Source of the DNA: Fomitopsis serialis
Lineage: Eukaryota; Basidiomycota; Agaricomycetes; Polyporales; Fomitopsidaceae
Assembly: GCF_022376445.1 (NCBI RefSeq)
Contig: NW_025955013.1
Location: 186,001 to 250,000, forward strand
Direction: 5' to 3'
Length of the DNA stretch: 64,000 nucleotides
Positions 33,822 to 46,150 of the stretch are shown piece by piece. The notes under the pieces are model-generated. The model made no database searches. It was not told where the DNA came from and saw only the letters and a list, made by a program, of their open reading frames with translations. Each line of letters begins with the position of its first letter. Within the stretch, counting starts at the first letter, position 1. The position numbers and the translations under genes are program-made.

Positions 33822-36506
33822 ATGGGTTTCTTCGTTCTCTTCAAGTCACCAACGCCACACGCAGGGACGACTAGCCTGTCAAGGAGTCCCAGTAACACCT
33901 CTCTTGCCAATAGTCATGCGGTACCTGAAGAGAACAGCATTCTACGGGCTCGTTCTACCTCTCCTTCCTCCTGCCGCCGCGTACATCATGATCGCTTGTC
34001 GGGGGAGGATCCTGACTCGATCACCTTGCCGACATGGGCGAATCCGGGTGCAACAGAGCACCAGCAGTTCGACGCGCGTGATAATGCCGCTGTACCAATC
34101 AGTGGGATGGCGGTGCCCACAAATGATGCCTCTGGCAATACGCAACACCAACGCTCAGGTCCTAGTAGACCGCAGCCGACCACCCCCGAGTTGGTATCGA
34201 AGGCGAGATACGAATGCAGACACCGTTTGTGAGTGACAGCTTCAGGCCACGTTCCTTCAACAGCTCTGCTAACGTTAGAATATTCTTCAGCGATCCTTCC
34301 TGTTGGACAATATCAATTGACAAAGTACCCCCGATGACCTCATCATTCAGACAGTGAGCACGTACCCGTCATACCTCGAGTCTCTTCTGAGTTCCATTCT
34401 GCATAGGCCTGACTCAGAATCACTGTGGAAGCGTCAAGAGCATCCTGAGGGTCACGTATACTTCACGAAGATAATAAATGTACGTATGTGTCAAGCCTTC
34501 GAGCGAGAGATCATTACTGATAATGACTTGTTATCAACCCAGAATATACGCTACCACACTGACCATTGGATGGACGATTCGGCTGCTTCACGAGATCTCG
34601 ATGCATTTGCTGACATGTTGCGGTCTGAGCTATCAATATCACAAGGTCTACCGACAGATACCGAGGTAGTCCTATACCTGTGCCAAAATGAACGAGACGA
34701 GACGGAATGCTTGTATTACCTCGTCAGCGAGACAACACGCTCCGTCTTTTGGTTGGACGAAGTGGACTCAGCTCTGATTAGCGGCGACGCTCGGCCTATA
34801 AGCGACCTATTCTATCTCAGTGAGCAATTGACCACGTACCTTCCTTTACTTCCCATGTCCGATTCACACAGGTGTGGATAGGGAATGCAGTCCAATCACT
34901 CTATTGGTCAGTATCTCCGGGGTAGGTGTCTCGTCCCACCAGCATACTAGAAGCTCACTCAGATCTGACCAGGAATGTCCGTCGTCTCCGTTGATTGAAT
35001 AGAAACAGGCAACACGTGTACCTTTTTCCTCATGGGCGCTCTGTGTCGAAGGAGTTGCTCGACGAAGTCAATGAGACTCTGAACACCCTTGCCTTCGGTG
35101 AGATCGCTCCAAAACGTCTATGACTGAGTCATACTCTGATTGATGTGTGCACAGATGTTACGACGTCTACCACATCAACATCTTCTTGGGATTATGACGA
35201 CCTGCAGAAGATATCAACGGCCACGCGGAACATTGAAGGTAAACAACGTCGCATATTCCTCTGTCATAAGTCTGAGGAACGGCGACACGGTTTCCCAGTT
35301 GACTCTGGGGCTCCTTCGATGTGGGTGTTAGGTGAGAAGACTTGTTGTTCTGCAGTTGGCGGTGAACGCTGATATCATTTCTATCCCTCAGCGCGCACTA
35401 TGTTTGTTCTCAGTGAGTTTGATGCATCAAATTATGCAGTTTACCAAGAGATCTCACATGGTCGCAGCCTGGGATCGCTTTGTAAACATGCATGGTGAAC
35501 GTGAAGCCCGCCTAGAGCGGCATAGGAGTACGTACGAGCAATCTACTCGTAAACCCTCGCGACTGCTGCGATGGGTATCCCCTCTGTTCTTCAATCTACC
35601 GCTCCAGTATCTCGGTGAGCTACAAAAAATCTGGGTAGACCGAACGGTGAACTATCAGCCATGGAAAGCCTTCATCACTAATCTTCAAAAAGATTGGGAG
35701 ACCTCCATCACCCCCGTGAGTGCCATCGCATACTTGAGATGTGGTTTTGTTCATCTGGATCCCGTAGGCAACTGTATTGTTGACCGCCAACGTCGGGTTA
35801 CTGGCTATCCAAAGTATCGACACGAACCATTCGGACCGGAGTATGGCGCAAATTGCGAGCTATATATCCACATTCCTCAGCCTCGGCAACATCATCTTGT
35901 GTACTATTCTCTCTCGGGAACACCGCTTGGATGCGCACATGACTGCAGAATCGGCGGTACGTGTGCCAGCTTCTGAACGTGTATGCTAGTTGAACGACAT
36001 TGTAAACTCTACCGCCTAGTCAAATTATCTTGACGGCAGAGCGAATATGCGGTATGGTCTAGAGATTGTGGCCATCTCTTTCAGTTTGCCAAGCGTACTG
36101 TTTCTCTGGGGGTATGTCTCGACGATACCTGTTCATCAATATCGCCTGAGCTCACATTGTACATAGGATGGGGGCCTTCTACATCGCGATCACATGGGTC
36201 TGCTTAGCAGGGACAGGCTTATGGACTCGCCTGCTCAGCGGGTTCATCTTCGCCATCGTCTCACTCTGCATCTTGCTCACTGTCGTTTTCGACTTGTGGT
36301 CGGCGCAGAGCCTCCAGGACAAGGTCCCGCAGCTGTTCGACTGTTTCAGCAATCCTCGTCAAACCATGCGAAGCGCTTCCAGATCTGTCTTTGGCGCGTT
36401 TTCCGCCTTTGGAAAGACACGCCGTACCGTGCGCTGCTGTGCGCCAAGGCGGAGGAAACGAGCGACCACGGACGACGAACTTGAAAGTCAGATCCCAAGG
36501 AACTAG
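33822..36506 (+). CDS. WW/four-TM family membrane protein, copy 4
   Basis: A dispersed fourth member, 23 kb from copy 3. The N-terminal exon (MGFFVLFKSPTPHAGTTSLS, 33822 to about 34229) is Ser/Pro/Arg-rich and disordered, like copy 2. The WW-like motif is SLWKRQEHPEGHVYFTK (about 34420). It is followed by IRYHTDHWMDDSAASRDLD, LPTDTEVVLYLCQNERDE and RSVFWLDEVDSALISG, equivalent to the same blocks in copies 2 and 3. Next come MHGEREARLERHRSTYEQ (about 35490), IWVDRTVNYQPWKAFITNL (about 35630), and hydrophobic segments near 35775, 35850, 36090-36205 and 36235-36300. The tail is strongly basic (CCAPRRRKRATT) and ends ESQIPRN at 36506. Shared order in all copies is: disordered N-terminus, WW-like motif, E/L-rich block, ARL-R-S motif, W-spaced motif, four TM, soluble tail. 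Function is unknown. Confidence 0.72.
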
Positions 36507-37372
36507 GTATCTACCGATGCAGCAGAGAAGCGGAGCCATCTCAGCACGATATTCATGTCTTCCTTTCGCCAGTATTTTATACACAGCCCGGTTGGCTGTC
36601 GGCATGCTAAATTAATATTAATTATGTTGCAGACTCGACAATGCACACTGACTATGCCCTCCTGGCTGGTGATAGTCCATGCTCGTCCGTGCTATATAGA
36701 CCTCAAAATCTCATGTACGCCCAAGCTATTCGCCGAAGCGTCATGGCCTCGTGCAGATCTACGGGAATGTACCAATGTTCTATAACGAGCATCCTTCCAG
36801 CTATAGCGATTCTCCAGAACAGATGCACCACTACTCGTTGATACGGGCCCTGGAATTGAAATCGAACTTCGCAGTTCTCAATTCAAGCACTCAGATAGTA
36901 TGGGTACGTACTCATGATCTCAGACTTCACACTGTACTTGCTAATATCGAAGCTCGATCCATTGTTAGCCAGCTCCCGCAAGCATTTCCTCTCCCGGTTC
37001 TATGTTCGACCGCCCGATGACTCCTCGTGAGAAGGCAGCACTGAAGTATTGATACACAGTATCCTTTGTACCGGACTGCAATTTGGCCGTCTCTATGGTA
37101 AGGGGTTTTACTCGGAGAAATGTTCCATTCACGAGTGTGCTCTCAACGTGGAGGGAACACTCTTCCCGGTTGCACTCGCGTAGCCTGGGTAACTCCGTGC
37201 TGTCTTGGAACCCATGGTAAGACGCCGTGCCACTCATTTCATTATCCGCCGACCACTTTGCCCGAGAAGCGGAGAAAATATGAAGGGAGGCAGTCATTAT
37301 ATAGCTCACTTTCACCTCCAGCCTCTGCTGCTCCACAGGCGGAACGTCGACATCGTTGGAACCAAAGTTGCA
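36507..37372. other. Spacer before the esterase pseudogene
   Basis: About 870 nt. No gene is seen. A TATATAG element (37298-37304), about 70 nt before the former esterase start, resembles the one in front of the intact esterase copy. Confidence 0.45.
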
Positions 37373-39690
37373 ATGTGGCATTCCTTGCCCTGACCCTGGC
37401 CTCGATCGCCCCTCTGGCGAGCTCTTTCATCATCCCATCACCGAGTTCGGTTGGCAGCGACATCACATTGTTGTACTAGTACAATGACCTCGATTGTAAG
37501 TCACTCGCGTCGTTTTGTTCCTTTGAAACTGATGCCCTTCCATGCAGCGTACACGTCGTCTACGCATCAAAGCACTTTGCTCCTGTCCCCCAAGACGGAA
37601 GCAGATGCAGCGACTGCATGCGAGGCGCTAGCGGAAGCACTTCTCCCGGTCAACGAGACGTTCTTCACCACGGAACTCGTGCATTCCCTTGGATACCTAA
37701 CGTATGAGAGCCTATCCAGATTCTCAGCTGTACTGGGTCGCTTCATCAGGAACCGCGTGCCAGGCGGTCAATGTCCAGGGATACGTCTCCTCCGTCTCCT
37801 GCGATACGGTCTTGCCTGCGTTCTGCAGCCAGAGCTCAGCGATCGGCGCTGCCGCAGAGCCGACGAACGAGATCACTGTCTACGCCAGCAACCTGACTAT
37901 CACTGGGTACATCCGTGTCCGGAGTTCTGGCCGTGAGCCTGATAGCTAGAATTCTGACGTGTGTTGATACCAGCTACCATGATCAAGCCTCGTTCCGATT
38001 CGAGGGCATTCCGTACGCCAATGCCCCGGGGCGCTTCACTTACTCCACGATGTACTCAGGGAATCCTGCACTCAACGCGACAGCATACGGGCCAGAGTGG
38101 ATCCAGTCAGGTGTCCCACCGCCTTACGGCAGTGAGGACTGCTTCTTCCTCAACATCTATAGCCCGTACATCCCGCAGAATGGGACAGCCTGAATCCGGT
38201 CATGTTCTGGATTCACGGCGGAGCCTTCACGAGCGGAGCGGGGTCTCAGTCCGATGGAGGGAACATACCCTCTTGTGGCGACGTCGTCATCGTGACGATT
38301 AACTACCGACTCTCTACGCTCGGCTTCCTCGCGCTCGAAGATGGGCAAACGAACGGCAACTTTGGCATTGCTGACCAGATCCTGGCGCTCGACTGGGTCA
38401 GGCAGTACATCACTGCGTTCGGCGGCGACCCGAGTCGTATCACGATCTTCGGGCAGTCGGCGGGGGCGGGGTCCGTGCGCGCGATGTTGGGCTCCCCGCA
38501 GACAATTGGCAAGTTCGCAGCGGCTATCCCGATGAGCAACTTGGCGGGCTCGGACTACGCGACGACGTACTCGCTTTAGAGGTGTCCGTCGCGGTGGACC
38601 CCATTCTTGAGGAGCTCGGTTGCGGCGCCTTTGATACGCTGCCTGAGGGATTATGGCGCTTATAGCCTCGTCACTCTGGACGATGTAGCTAGGTTCGTTT
38701 GGCCAGTCGCTTCATCCGAACGAGCGTACTCATCGAAGGTTTTGAGGTATAATGTCGTAGACGGCACGATCATCAATACGGATGAACTTATCCTCAACGG
38801 TACTGGGCACGTCGCCAATGTGCATATCATGGTGGGTAACATGCGAGATGATGGTGCAGTGTTCATCGGACACCCGGTATGCTGTCCCAATGCATGGCAT
38901 GTCCATCTGTTGCTCATTCAGCCCTTAGACGACCACGAATGTGGCCGCCGCTCTGGCAGCACAATATCTCCCGACAGGTGTGGCCAACAATCCTCTCTTC
39001 GAGCCATATTCCACGGGGCCAAACGTCAGATTCGTTGTCTTCAATGTGACGGCGAGGGCCGCGACGGACGTTGAATTCCGATGCCTTGACCAAGCCACGG
39101 CGTGGTCTGGTGTCATGCACAACAGATTTGAAAGCGTGTGGTACTATCAGTTCAACCGAAGCTACCAGACACCTGCATACAGCCCCAACTACCCTGTTTG
39201 CGCAGCCCTGACTACTGCTGAATATCCGTACGGTGACCCGTCCCAGGAATACTTCAAGTACGAATAGCTTCGCTATTCATGCACACGAGTAACCGGATTG
39301 ACTGACTGTGTTTCACTATATTATATATGTCACTCTGGCGAGGTGATGTACGTATGGGGTGGTCTCGGCGATCTTCAACCCTACCGCGATGACCAGGACC
39401 TACCCTCCATGCAGCGCGTAGTGGACCTCTGGACGGCGTTCGCGCGCACGTACAATCCGAACCCTGATGCGGAATATCTGACTGTCCGAGGTTACAGCGA
39501 GACACTTGCGGCGGTCAACACAGAGGCTCCTTCAAGTTGAGAACAGGTCACGACGTCCAACTTCTATACATCTGCGCTCAGAACGCTCCAGTGGACGGAT
39601 GTCAACACCGGATTTGCCGAGCAATCGCAGCGCGAATACTTTGGTTATTCATTGAACTATTACGGGCCCGGTGATTTCGTGTACTTACGA
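37373..39690 (+). pseudogene. Carboxylesterase type B (lipase/esterase), inactivated copy
   Basis: A decayed paralogue of the esterase at 43744-46058. The fold is easy to follow: LALTLASIAPLASSF (signal peptide), SFRFEGIPYANAPGRFTY, EDCFFLNIYSPYIP, MFWIHGGAFTSGAG (oxyanion region), VVIVTINYRLSTLGFLALED, ITIFGQSAGAGSVRAMLGSP (nucleophile Ser), and FARTYNPNPDAEYL near the end. Several lesions are visible. The ATG (37373) is out of frame with the signal peptide. There is an in-frame TAG at 37477-37479, frame changes near 37710 and 38190, and a TAG at 38577-38579 with a small deletion after ATTYSL. A TGA at 39538-39540 stands where the intact copy has TGG (Trp). So many independent breaks make a true pseudogene likely rather than sequence error. 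The right end is approximate. Confidence 0.82.
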
Positions 39691-40051
39691 TGCATCCGAG
39701 TCATTGTACTACCGGATACAACTGAGATACATGGGGGTTCTTTGAATCGAGGTTGATCTGCCAAGAAGTCAACTGTTTCCGATGCTCTCTCTCTGTGGTC
39801 ACTTTGCTCAATGTACGTTGAGAGGATGGCAGATCCTCGCGCTGGCCCGCCGGCCGCCCACTGCCAGTGCCGCCTTGATCTGAGAACGGCGGGCAACTGG
39901 CGGGTGGGAATTGATGCAGGCGAGGCGTCTAAGCAATGAGACCGGTCTCTTATGCTACAGATCTTACCAGTCTACCTTCTCCTGGTCGTTCTCGTCTCTG
40001 CTGGCCTCGTAGCTGTCGATTGATGTTTGAAAGGAGTAGGGTGCTATAATC
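39691..40051. other. Short spacer and LIM-gene promoter
   Basis: About 360 nt between the esterase pseudogene and the LIM-domain gene. It includes a GC-rich imperfect inverted element near 39840-39900. No gene is seen. Confidence 0.4.
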
Positions 40052-43000
40052 ATGGCGCACAACGCGTACACTTACCCCCAGCCTGGGATGGCGACGCAGT
40101 ATGACCCTAGAACTCAGTCCTATCCGTACCAGGCTTACCTCAAGCAACAGCCGCAGCTCCCTCAGCAGCAGATCTATAACCATGTGAACGTGAACGCTGC
40201 CTACTCTCATGCCGCTACAACATATCCCGGGCATGCGCACGCTGGAATTGCTGCGCATGCTGCACAGTCGCCTCTGCCTGCCCAACCACAGGCCATTGCC
40301 TACGGACATCCTCCACATCCTCAGTATGCTGCCCTGCCTACATTTTCACCACAGGCAAGCTACGCACCCTCATTCGAACAACACGGTGCCCTTCCGCGAC
40401 ATACGACACCGTCGCCTGGACCTACGAGACGACCGCTGCCCGACCCGGGACGCGCAGCACGGAGTAACTCCATCTCTACCCACCCGCCGCTTCAACCAAC
40501 GCCATCTCCTGGTCCGCCTGCGCCTACTCACAGGACATCCCTCTCGGTCTCTTCCATTCCGACACCTGCGCGACCCACCACTCCTACGTCGCCTCGGGCA
40601 CCACAACCGAAGCCGACCGTCGCGGTAAGTCCTCCTCGTCCCCTTCCTCAACCAGCGTTACCGCGGTCCCTTGGGCAACCGAACCTTGCGCGAAGTCCCA
40701 GCCCGACCAAGCGTACGTTCGCCGAGGCGCAGATGGCCTCCCCGCATCCCATTGCGCAGGCGCGAAGCGTTGCCGAGGCCGTACTCCCGCTCGGTACCCC
40801 GTCTGGTCAGAGGTTCGTACCGCACTGGAAGCGTGCCCTACCTACGCCAGGCCAACCGCAAGTCGAGCGACGGAGTACTGTGTCGGGCCCCGCACCAACT
40901 CCACCACCGTCAGTACGTCCGCTGCCACAGTCACCAGGTAGTCAGTCCCGGAGCCAGTCCGGGCACCAGTCACAGCAACCGTCTGCAGGCCAGACAAGCT
41001 CGCCTCCTCGGAAACTGCCACAGCCTAACGGACGACCCCTCGTCCGTTCGCCGAGTCCATCGCCCGGTGCACGGGAAGGTTCTGCAGAGAGCTCTGATGA
41101 TGATGACATCGCTGGGAGTGCGTTGCTTTCGCGTCCACAGGACTGGGCAGGTCGCTCGAGCCCGCAATACGGCATTCGAGATCTCCCATCGCAGATCCGT
41201 TCGAGCGCAAGCAGAGACTCGAATACCACGCAACGAAGCGCGACCTCGCGGTTTGCAGAAATGTCCCTGCACGACCCTGGAGGCAATGTGGACTTGGACC
41301 CACGCCCACCGTCACGCCACGGTCATTCCCAGTCCGTGCCGACTGTCCCGGCGCAGCAATACGCGCCGCCCATAACGAGACGCTGGCCTGCAGGCTTGCC
41401 GCAGCTACCTCGCGCACCGGCTGCACTGGAGAGCCTCGACGATGCGCCGCCCCCCTCTCTCCGACGCTCCCCGTCCCCTGTGCGACCGGCACCAACCAGC
41501 CCCCTTCGCGGCGCGAGGCGACCGTCGATACGTACAGACGAACTGACACGGCCCCGGCCAGCCCGTTCGGCGCACACGCCGTACGAGTCGCCCGCTTCCG
41601 CAACGCCCCCGCAGTCTGGTGTGTCGGACAGCTCCGTCTTTACTCTCTCGTCCTTCCCGCCGCCGCCTCCATTCGCCCCGCCACATCCACCCATCGTTTC
41701 GCCCTCCCCCGTCGTCGCCTCGTCTCCCCCCACACGCCCCCCGCTACGCTCCAGGGACTCCGTCGGCTCGGTCTTCACTCTGTCGTCCTTCCCGCAGCCG
41801 CCTCCGCCGGTCGTGGCCCGGCCCCCGCGCAAGGACTCGCTTAGCCGCACCCAGAATAACAGGACACCCGTACCGGCCGCCAATGGCACCTTCGAACCGA
41901 ACACTATCAGGGCAGGAGCCCGCCAGCCAATTCCTAAGGTGTCTTTCCCTGCGAATGCGGACTCGGACTCGGGTTCGGACAGCGATGGTGTGGCTTCCGG
42001 TGTGCCAGCGATCTCCATCAGCGTGTCGGGCTCGAGTGACGACGATGTTGGTGGGCCTATCATCAACATATCGGGTGCCGATGACGACGCCCCGCCAATT
42101 CCGAGCATCTCGGTTGGGGACGCGGATGACGACTCGTCGGTGCCGCAGATTAGCATCGGTGGCGCGTCGAGGAAGGCGAAGAAAGTCGGTTCGAGGAGCC
42201 CGCTCGAGCGGGTTATCAGGAAGGGCCCTGGGCTGACGTGCGGAGGGTGCGGGGGCGCGATCGTTGGAAGGACGGTGTATGCGATGCAGGCGAAGTGGCA
42301 CCCGGGGTGCTTCCGGTGCTGCGTGTGCGACGAGCTGCTGGAGAACCTGAGCAGCTACGAGCACGAGGGGAGGGCATACTGCAACTTGGACTACCACGAG
42401 GTGCGTTTCATTCCGGAGCTTCGCCCATCCCTGGAATAGTGTGTAGCGTGAGTTTCTAACGTGGCTGGTGCAGGCGTTCGCGCCCAAGTGTTACCATTGC
42501 AAGACGTCGATCATCGACGAGCGCTTCATCACGCTGGACGACCACGAGCTAGGCAAGCGCACATACCACCAGCAGCACTTCTTCTGCGCAGAGTGCGGGG
42601 ACCCGTTCATGGATCCTAAAGGGAGTTCATTCCGGCCAGCCGGAGGTGCGTGTCTGATCAGATATGTGTTTTCGGACTTCCGTGCTCATTCTGTGCTTAG
42701 GCGGGCAGACGTTCTCGGGAGACGGCGACTTCAGCAGTGGGGAAGGCGATGTGGGGTTCACCGTCTACCGCGGACACCCGTACTGCGAACAGTGTCACGT
42801 GCGCTTGCGCCTGCCCAAGTGCAAGAAGTGCAAGAAGCCCATCAGGGATGGGATGAGGGCGGTGGAGGCGCTGGGCGGGAAGTACTGCTGGGAGTGCTTC
42901 ACATGCGCGGTGCGTCTCCTCTTGATGCGCGCGCTGATGTTGCGTTGCTGATCGTCGTGCATGTGTCTCTTCAGGGTTGTGACCAGCCATTTGAGAACCC

Positions 43001-43073
43001 GTCCTTCTTCCAGAGAGACGGCCTGCCGTTCTGCGAACACTGTTTCAGTATAATGATCAAGAACGAGATGTGA
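40052..43073 (+). CDS. Paxillin-like protein with three C-terminal LIM domains
   Basis: A long Pro/Ser/Gln-rich disordered N-terminal region (MAHNAYTYPQPGMATQYDPR, about 725 residues) is followed by three LIM zinc-binding domains on exons split by three introns. LIM1 is CGGCGGAIVGRTVYAM, HPGCFRCCVC and CNLD (42238-42390). LIM2 is CYHCKTSIIDERF, HQQHFFCAEC, an extended loop (GQTFSGDGDFSSGEGDVGF), and CEQC (42490-42795). LIM3 is CKKCKKPIRDGM, CWECFTCAGC and CEHC, ending MIKNEM at 43073; its fifth ligand position has Cys where His is usual. Near-repeated SSVFTLSSFPPPPP and GSVFTLSSFPQPPP segments and an acidic Ser-rich patch (SVSGSSDDDVGG) occur in the disordered part. The layout matches fungal Pxl1/paxillin-like scaffolds that work with Rho GTPases and the actomyosin ring; that role is inferred from family. 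Confidence 0.87.
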
Positions 43074-43743
43074 TGTGACTTCGGACTCTTATGCCATTCA
43101 TGATCGCTGCTCAGTTATTTATCGCTAATGCGAGTGCGCTTGCTCCGATTGATGTGCTTTGTCGTGCATGTATATGATCCCTTAACCCTTCACGAAGGAA
43201 ATGACTCGACGTGTATCACGATAGAACGATGCCCCTTGGTTTGGCGAGTCTTGTTGTAATTGGCACGCAATATAACCGTGTTCTCAGTGATGCTACTGGT
43301 ATGTACATTACCCTCGCCTTGCTGCCACGCATTAGGCCTGTACCCTGGCATACGGCGGTTATACACACAGCTATTGGTTGGTTTCGCTGTATCAGGGCCA
43401 ATGCACTCCGAGTAGAGGACCCAAGTACCTATGCACGGGAGGAGGGGGCCTTGCATTTAATCAGGTTAGCGAGGAGCCAGGAGTCGGAGACTTAAACATA
43501 AAAAGGCCCAGCAAGAAACTCACCTTCAAACGTTCTCCTGCAGGTATAGAGATATCCGTAGCTTTCTGTCAATCACGCGCACGCCTCTGTCATTATGTGG
43601 ACGATGTCATGCCATACGTGGACCATAATTACTCGGACTCGACTGAACCCTTCGAGACAATCTTGCACAGCCCATTGACTGCTAAGCCGCCCGTACTATG
43701 CAACTTCCTGGATTCTTGAAAGCCTGTTCAGGAACCACACACC
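43074..43743. other. Spacer between convergent LIM and esterase genes
   Basis: About 670 nt between two 3' ends. No gene is seen; it should hold both 3' untranslated regions. Confidence 0.45.
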
Positions 43744-46058
43744 TCAGACGTAATAATCCAAAGAGTAATCCAAGTAATCGCATTGCGCCTGCTCCGCGAA
43801 TGGACCCATGAAGCTAGTCCACTGCAACGTCCGCAACGGCGCCGTGTTCAGGTTCGCAGAGGTGACTGGTTCCCAAGGCTCCTCTGCGTAGATGGCAGCA
43901 AGCGTGTTGTTGTACCACCGGACTGCCAGATACGCTGGGTCCGGGTTCGGATTATAAGTGCGCGCGAAGGAAGTCCACACATCGATCGTACGCTGCATGA
44001 AAGGAAGGTCAAGTTCGTCGCGGTAAGGGGACGTGCTCGGTAGACTGCCGAACACGTAGTACAGCTCTCCTGAATGACATCTGGATGGTGACAATACTTC
44101 AGTGTATCTTCACAACATACGTGTGACAAACAAAACCCACTTGAAATACTCTTGGGAAGGATCGCCATACGGGAATTCATCGCTGACAGGTGCGTTGCAA
44201 ACAGGATAGTTCGGGCTCCATCCAGCTGATTGATAGCTCCGGTTGAACTCGTAGAACCACACGCTCTGGAAAAGGTTGTGTTGAACGGCGTAGTACGCCG
44301 TTGCTTGGTCAAGGCACCGGAACTCTACATCCGTCGCCACCCCGGCAGTGACGTTGAAGACGTCGTAGGTTGCGTTCGGTCCAGTCTGTACGGGAAACAG
44401 CGAGTTGTCGACCACAGCGGTAGGAAGCGACTGCGCAATGAGCGCTGCAGTCAGGTTGGTAGTGTTCTGATGCGTAAGGTAAGATCATTCCGCTAAGTGG
44501 ACGAGGGTAAGGGAGGCTTACCGGATATCCGATGAACGCTGCACCATCGTCCCGCATGTAGCCCATCATGGTATGTACATTTGCTACTGGACTCGCTGTG
44601 CCATTGACGATCAAACCCGTCCTGGTCACGTACGTTCCATCGACCACGACGAATCTGTTCGAACAAAGTAAGTAGGGCGAATAGTGCAATGCGGCCCACA
44701 AACCTCGCTACGTTGGTCAAAGTGACGAGTTCGTATGCGTCGTAGGCCTTCAGACATGCAAGGGCACCAGCCGCATCCGTTGCATTGCACCCAATTTCCT
44801 CCAAGATCGGTTCCACTACTGCGGTCACTTCCTCAGGGATGGTGTAGTACAGCGAGTACGTCGTCGCATAGTCCGAACCCGCCAAGTTGCTCATTGGGAT
44901 CGCCGCGGCGAATTTGCCAATTGCCTGCGGCGAGCCTAAGAGGGCGCGTACGGAGCCCGCGCCAGCAGACTGCCCGAATATCGTGATGCGATCGGGGTCC
45001 CCGCCGAACGCCGTGATGTATTCTCTGACCCAGTCCAGCGCCGCGACCTGGTCAGCAAGCCCGAAGTTCCCGTTCGTCTTCCCATCCTCGAGAGCGAGGA
45101 AGCCGAGGGTGGATAGACGATAGTTGATCGTGACGACGACGACGTCCCCGCGCGACGCCATGTTGCCGCCCGCGAACGTCGGGTCGGATCCGGTGCCGCC
45201 CGTGAAGGCACCGCCATGAATCCAGAAGAAGACTGGCTTTAGCTTCGAAGAGGGAGCGGTGGACGGGTCCTCTGGGATGTATGGCGTCCAGACGTTGAGA
45301 AAAAGGCAATCCTCGCTGCCATTGGGGACGCCAGACTGGACGCATTCGGACCCAAATGCTGTCGCGTTCAAGGTTTTGCTCCCTGTCCATGTTGTCGGAT
45401 ACGTGAATCGCTCGGGAGGATCAGCATATGGGATGCCTTCGAAGCGGAATGACAGTTGATCACGATAGCTAGAATAGCAGAACGTAAGATAAAAAACGAC
45501 GAGGAATCTCCGGATGCTCGCGCGTACCCAGTGATTGTCAGGTCGTTAGCCTGAACGGTGAGAGAGTTCGCTGGTTCAGGAGAAGCACCGAACTGTGCAC
45601 TCTGACTGCAGAGTGCTGGCAGTTGGAGCGCGCAGGGAGCTGGCACGACGAAGCCAAGTGAGTTGACTGCTTCGCAGGAGCTACCAGTCGATTGGATCCA
45701 ATACAACTGGGCTTCGCTGTAGTGGCCCTGGTAAACCTGATATTGGAGCGATGGAATTAGCTCCGTGTGGTAGAACGACTCGTTGACCGGAAGGAGCGTT
45801 TCTCCCAAACTAGCGCATGCAGAATCTGCTTCTGAATTCAAGAGTGGAGACAGGAGGAGTACACTTTGGTGCTCAGACGCGGTATGAACTGCGAACAAAC
45901 CGTTAGCAATAGGTAGACAGTAATTGCCAAGATGGCTCACCATCGACATCGTTGTAGTACAGCAGCGTTATATCGCTTCCGCCGGAACTTGGGATGGTAT
46001 ATGAAGCTGCCACAGGGATGGCAGCCAGACATCCGAGCGTCAATGCGATAAAGTCCAT
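43744..46058 (-). CDS. Secreted carboxylesterase type B (lipase/cholinesterase family)
   Basis: An alpha/beta-hydrolase of the type B carboxylesterase family, likely secreted and acting on ester or lipid substrates. Translation starts at 46058 with MDFIALTLGCLAAIPVAAS, a signal peptide. A unique N-terminal part of about 170 residues (SVLLLSPLLNSEADSACASL, ALCSQSAQFGASPEP) precedes the hydrolase core. Core motifs are EDCLFLNVWTPYIPE, FFWIHGGAFTGGTGS (oxyanion hole), VVVVTINYRLSTLGFLALED, and ITIFGQSAGAGSVRALLGSP with the nucleophile Ser in GQSAG (about 44960). SPYRDELDLPFMQRTIDVW and FARTYNPNPDPAYL are near the C-terminus. The acid and His of the triad are not assigned with certainty; the GELYYVF region (about 44055-44075) is where the His would be expected. 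The stop is at 43744-43746. The frame is kept across short introns. A TATATAT element lies about 85-92 nt upstream (46143-46150). Confidence 0.87.
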
Positions 46059-46142
46059 CTCGTCCGGCTCGCGCGTCCACGGAGGCAAGTCTTGCCAAAA
46101 GTACGAGCAGTAGCTAGAACTTAGTCCCTCTGTAGACCGCCG

Positions 46143-46150
46143 AGTTATAT
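46143..46150 (-). promoter_or_regulatory. Putative TATA element of the esterase gene
   Basis: A TTATATAT stretch about 85-92 nt upstream of the start at 46058, on the side expected for a minus-strand promoter. The broken paralogue keeps a TATATAG element in the equivalent place (37298-37304). Confidence 0.45.

Noticed and set aside
37471..37484. 14-nt perfect palindrome TTGTACTAGTACAA
   Set aside because: It lies inside the esterase pseudogene at the premature TAG. It is short enough to arise by chance.
41323..42156. 277-residue open frame on the minus strand
   Set aside because: It lies opposite the Pro/Ser-rich part of the LIM protein. Its composition (Gly/Ser/Glu) is the mirror of that region and there is no domain.
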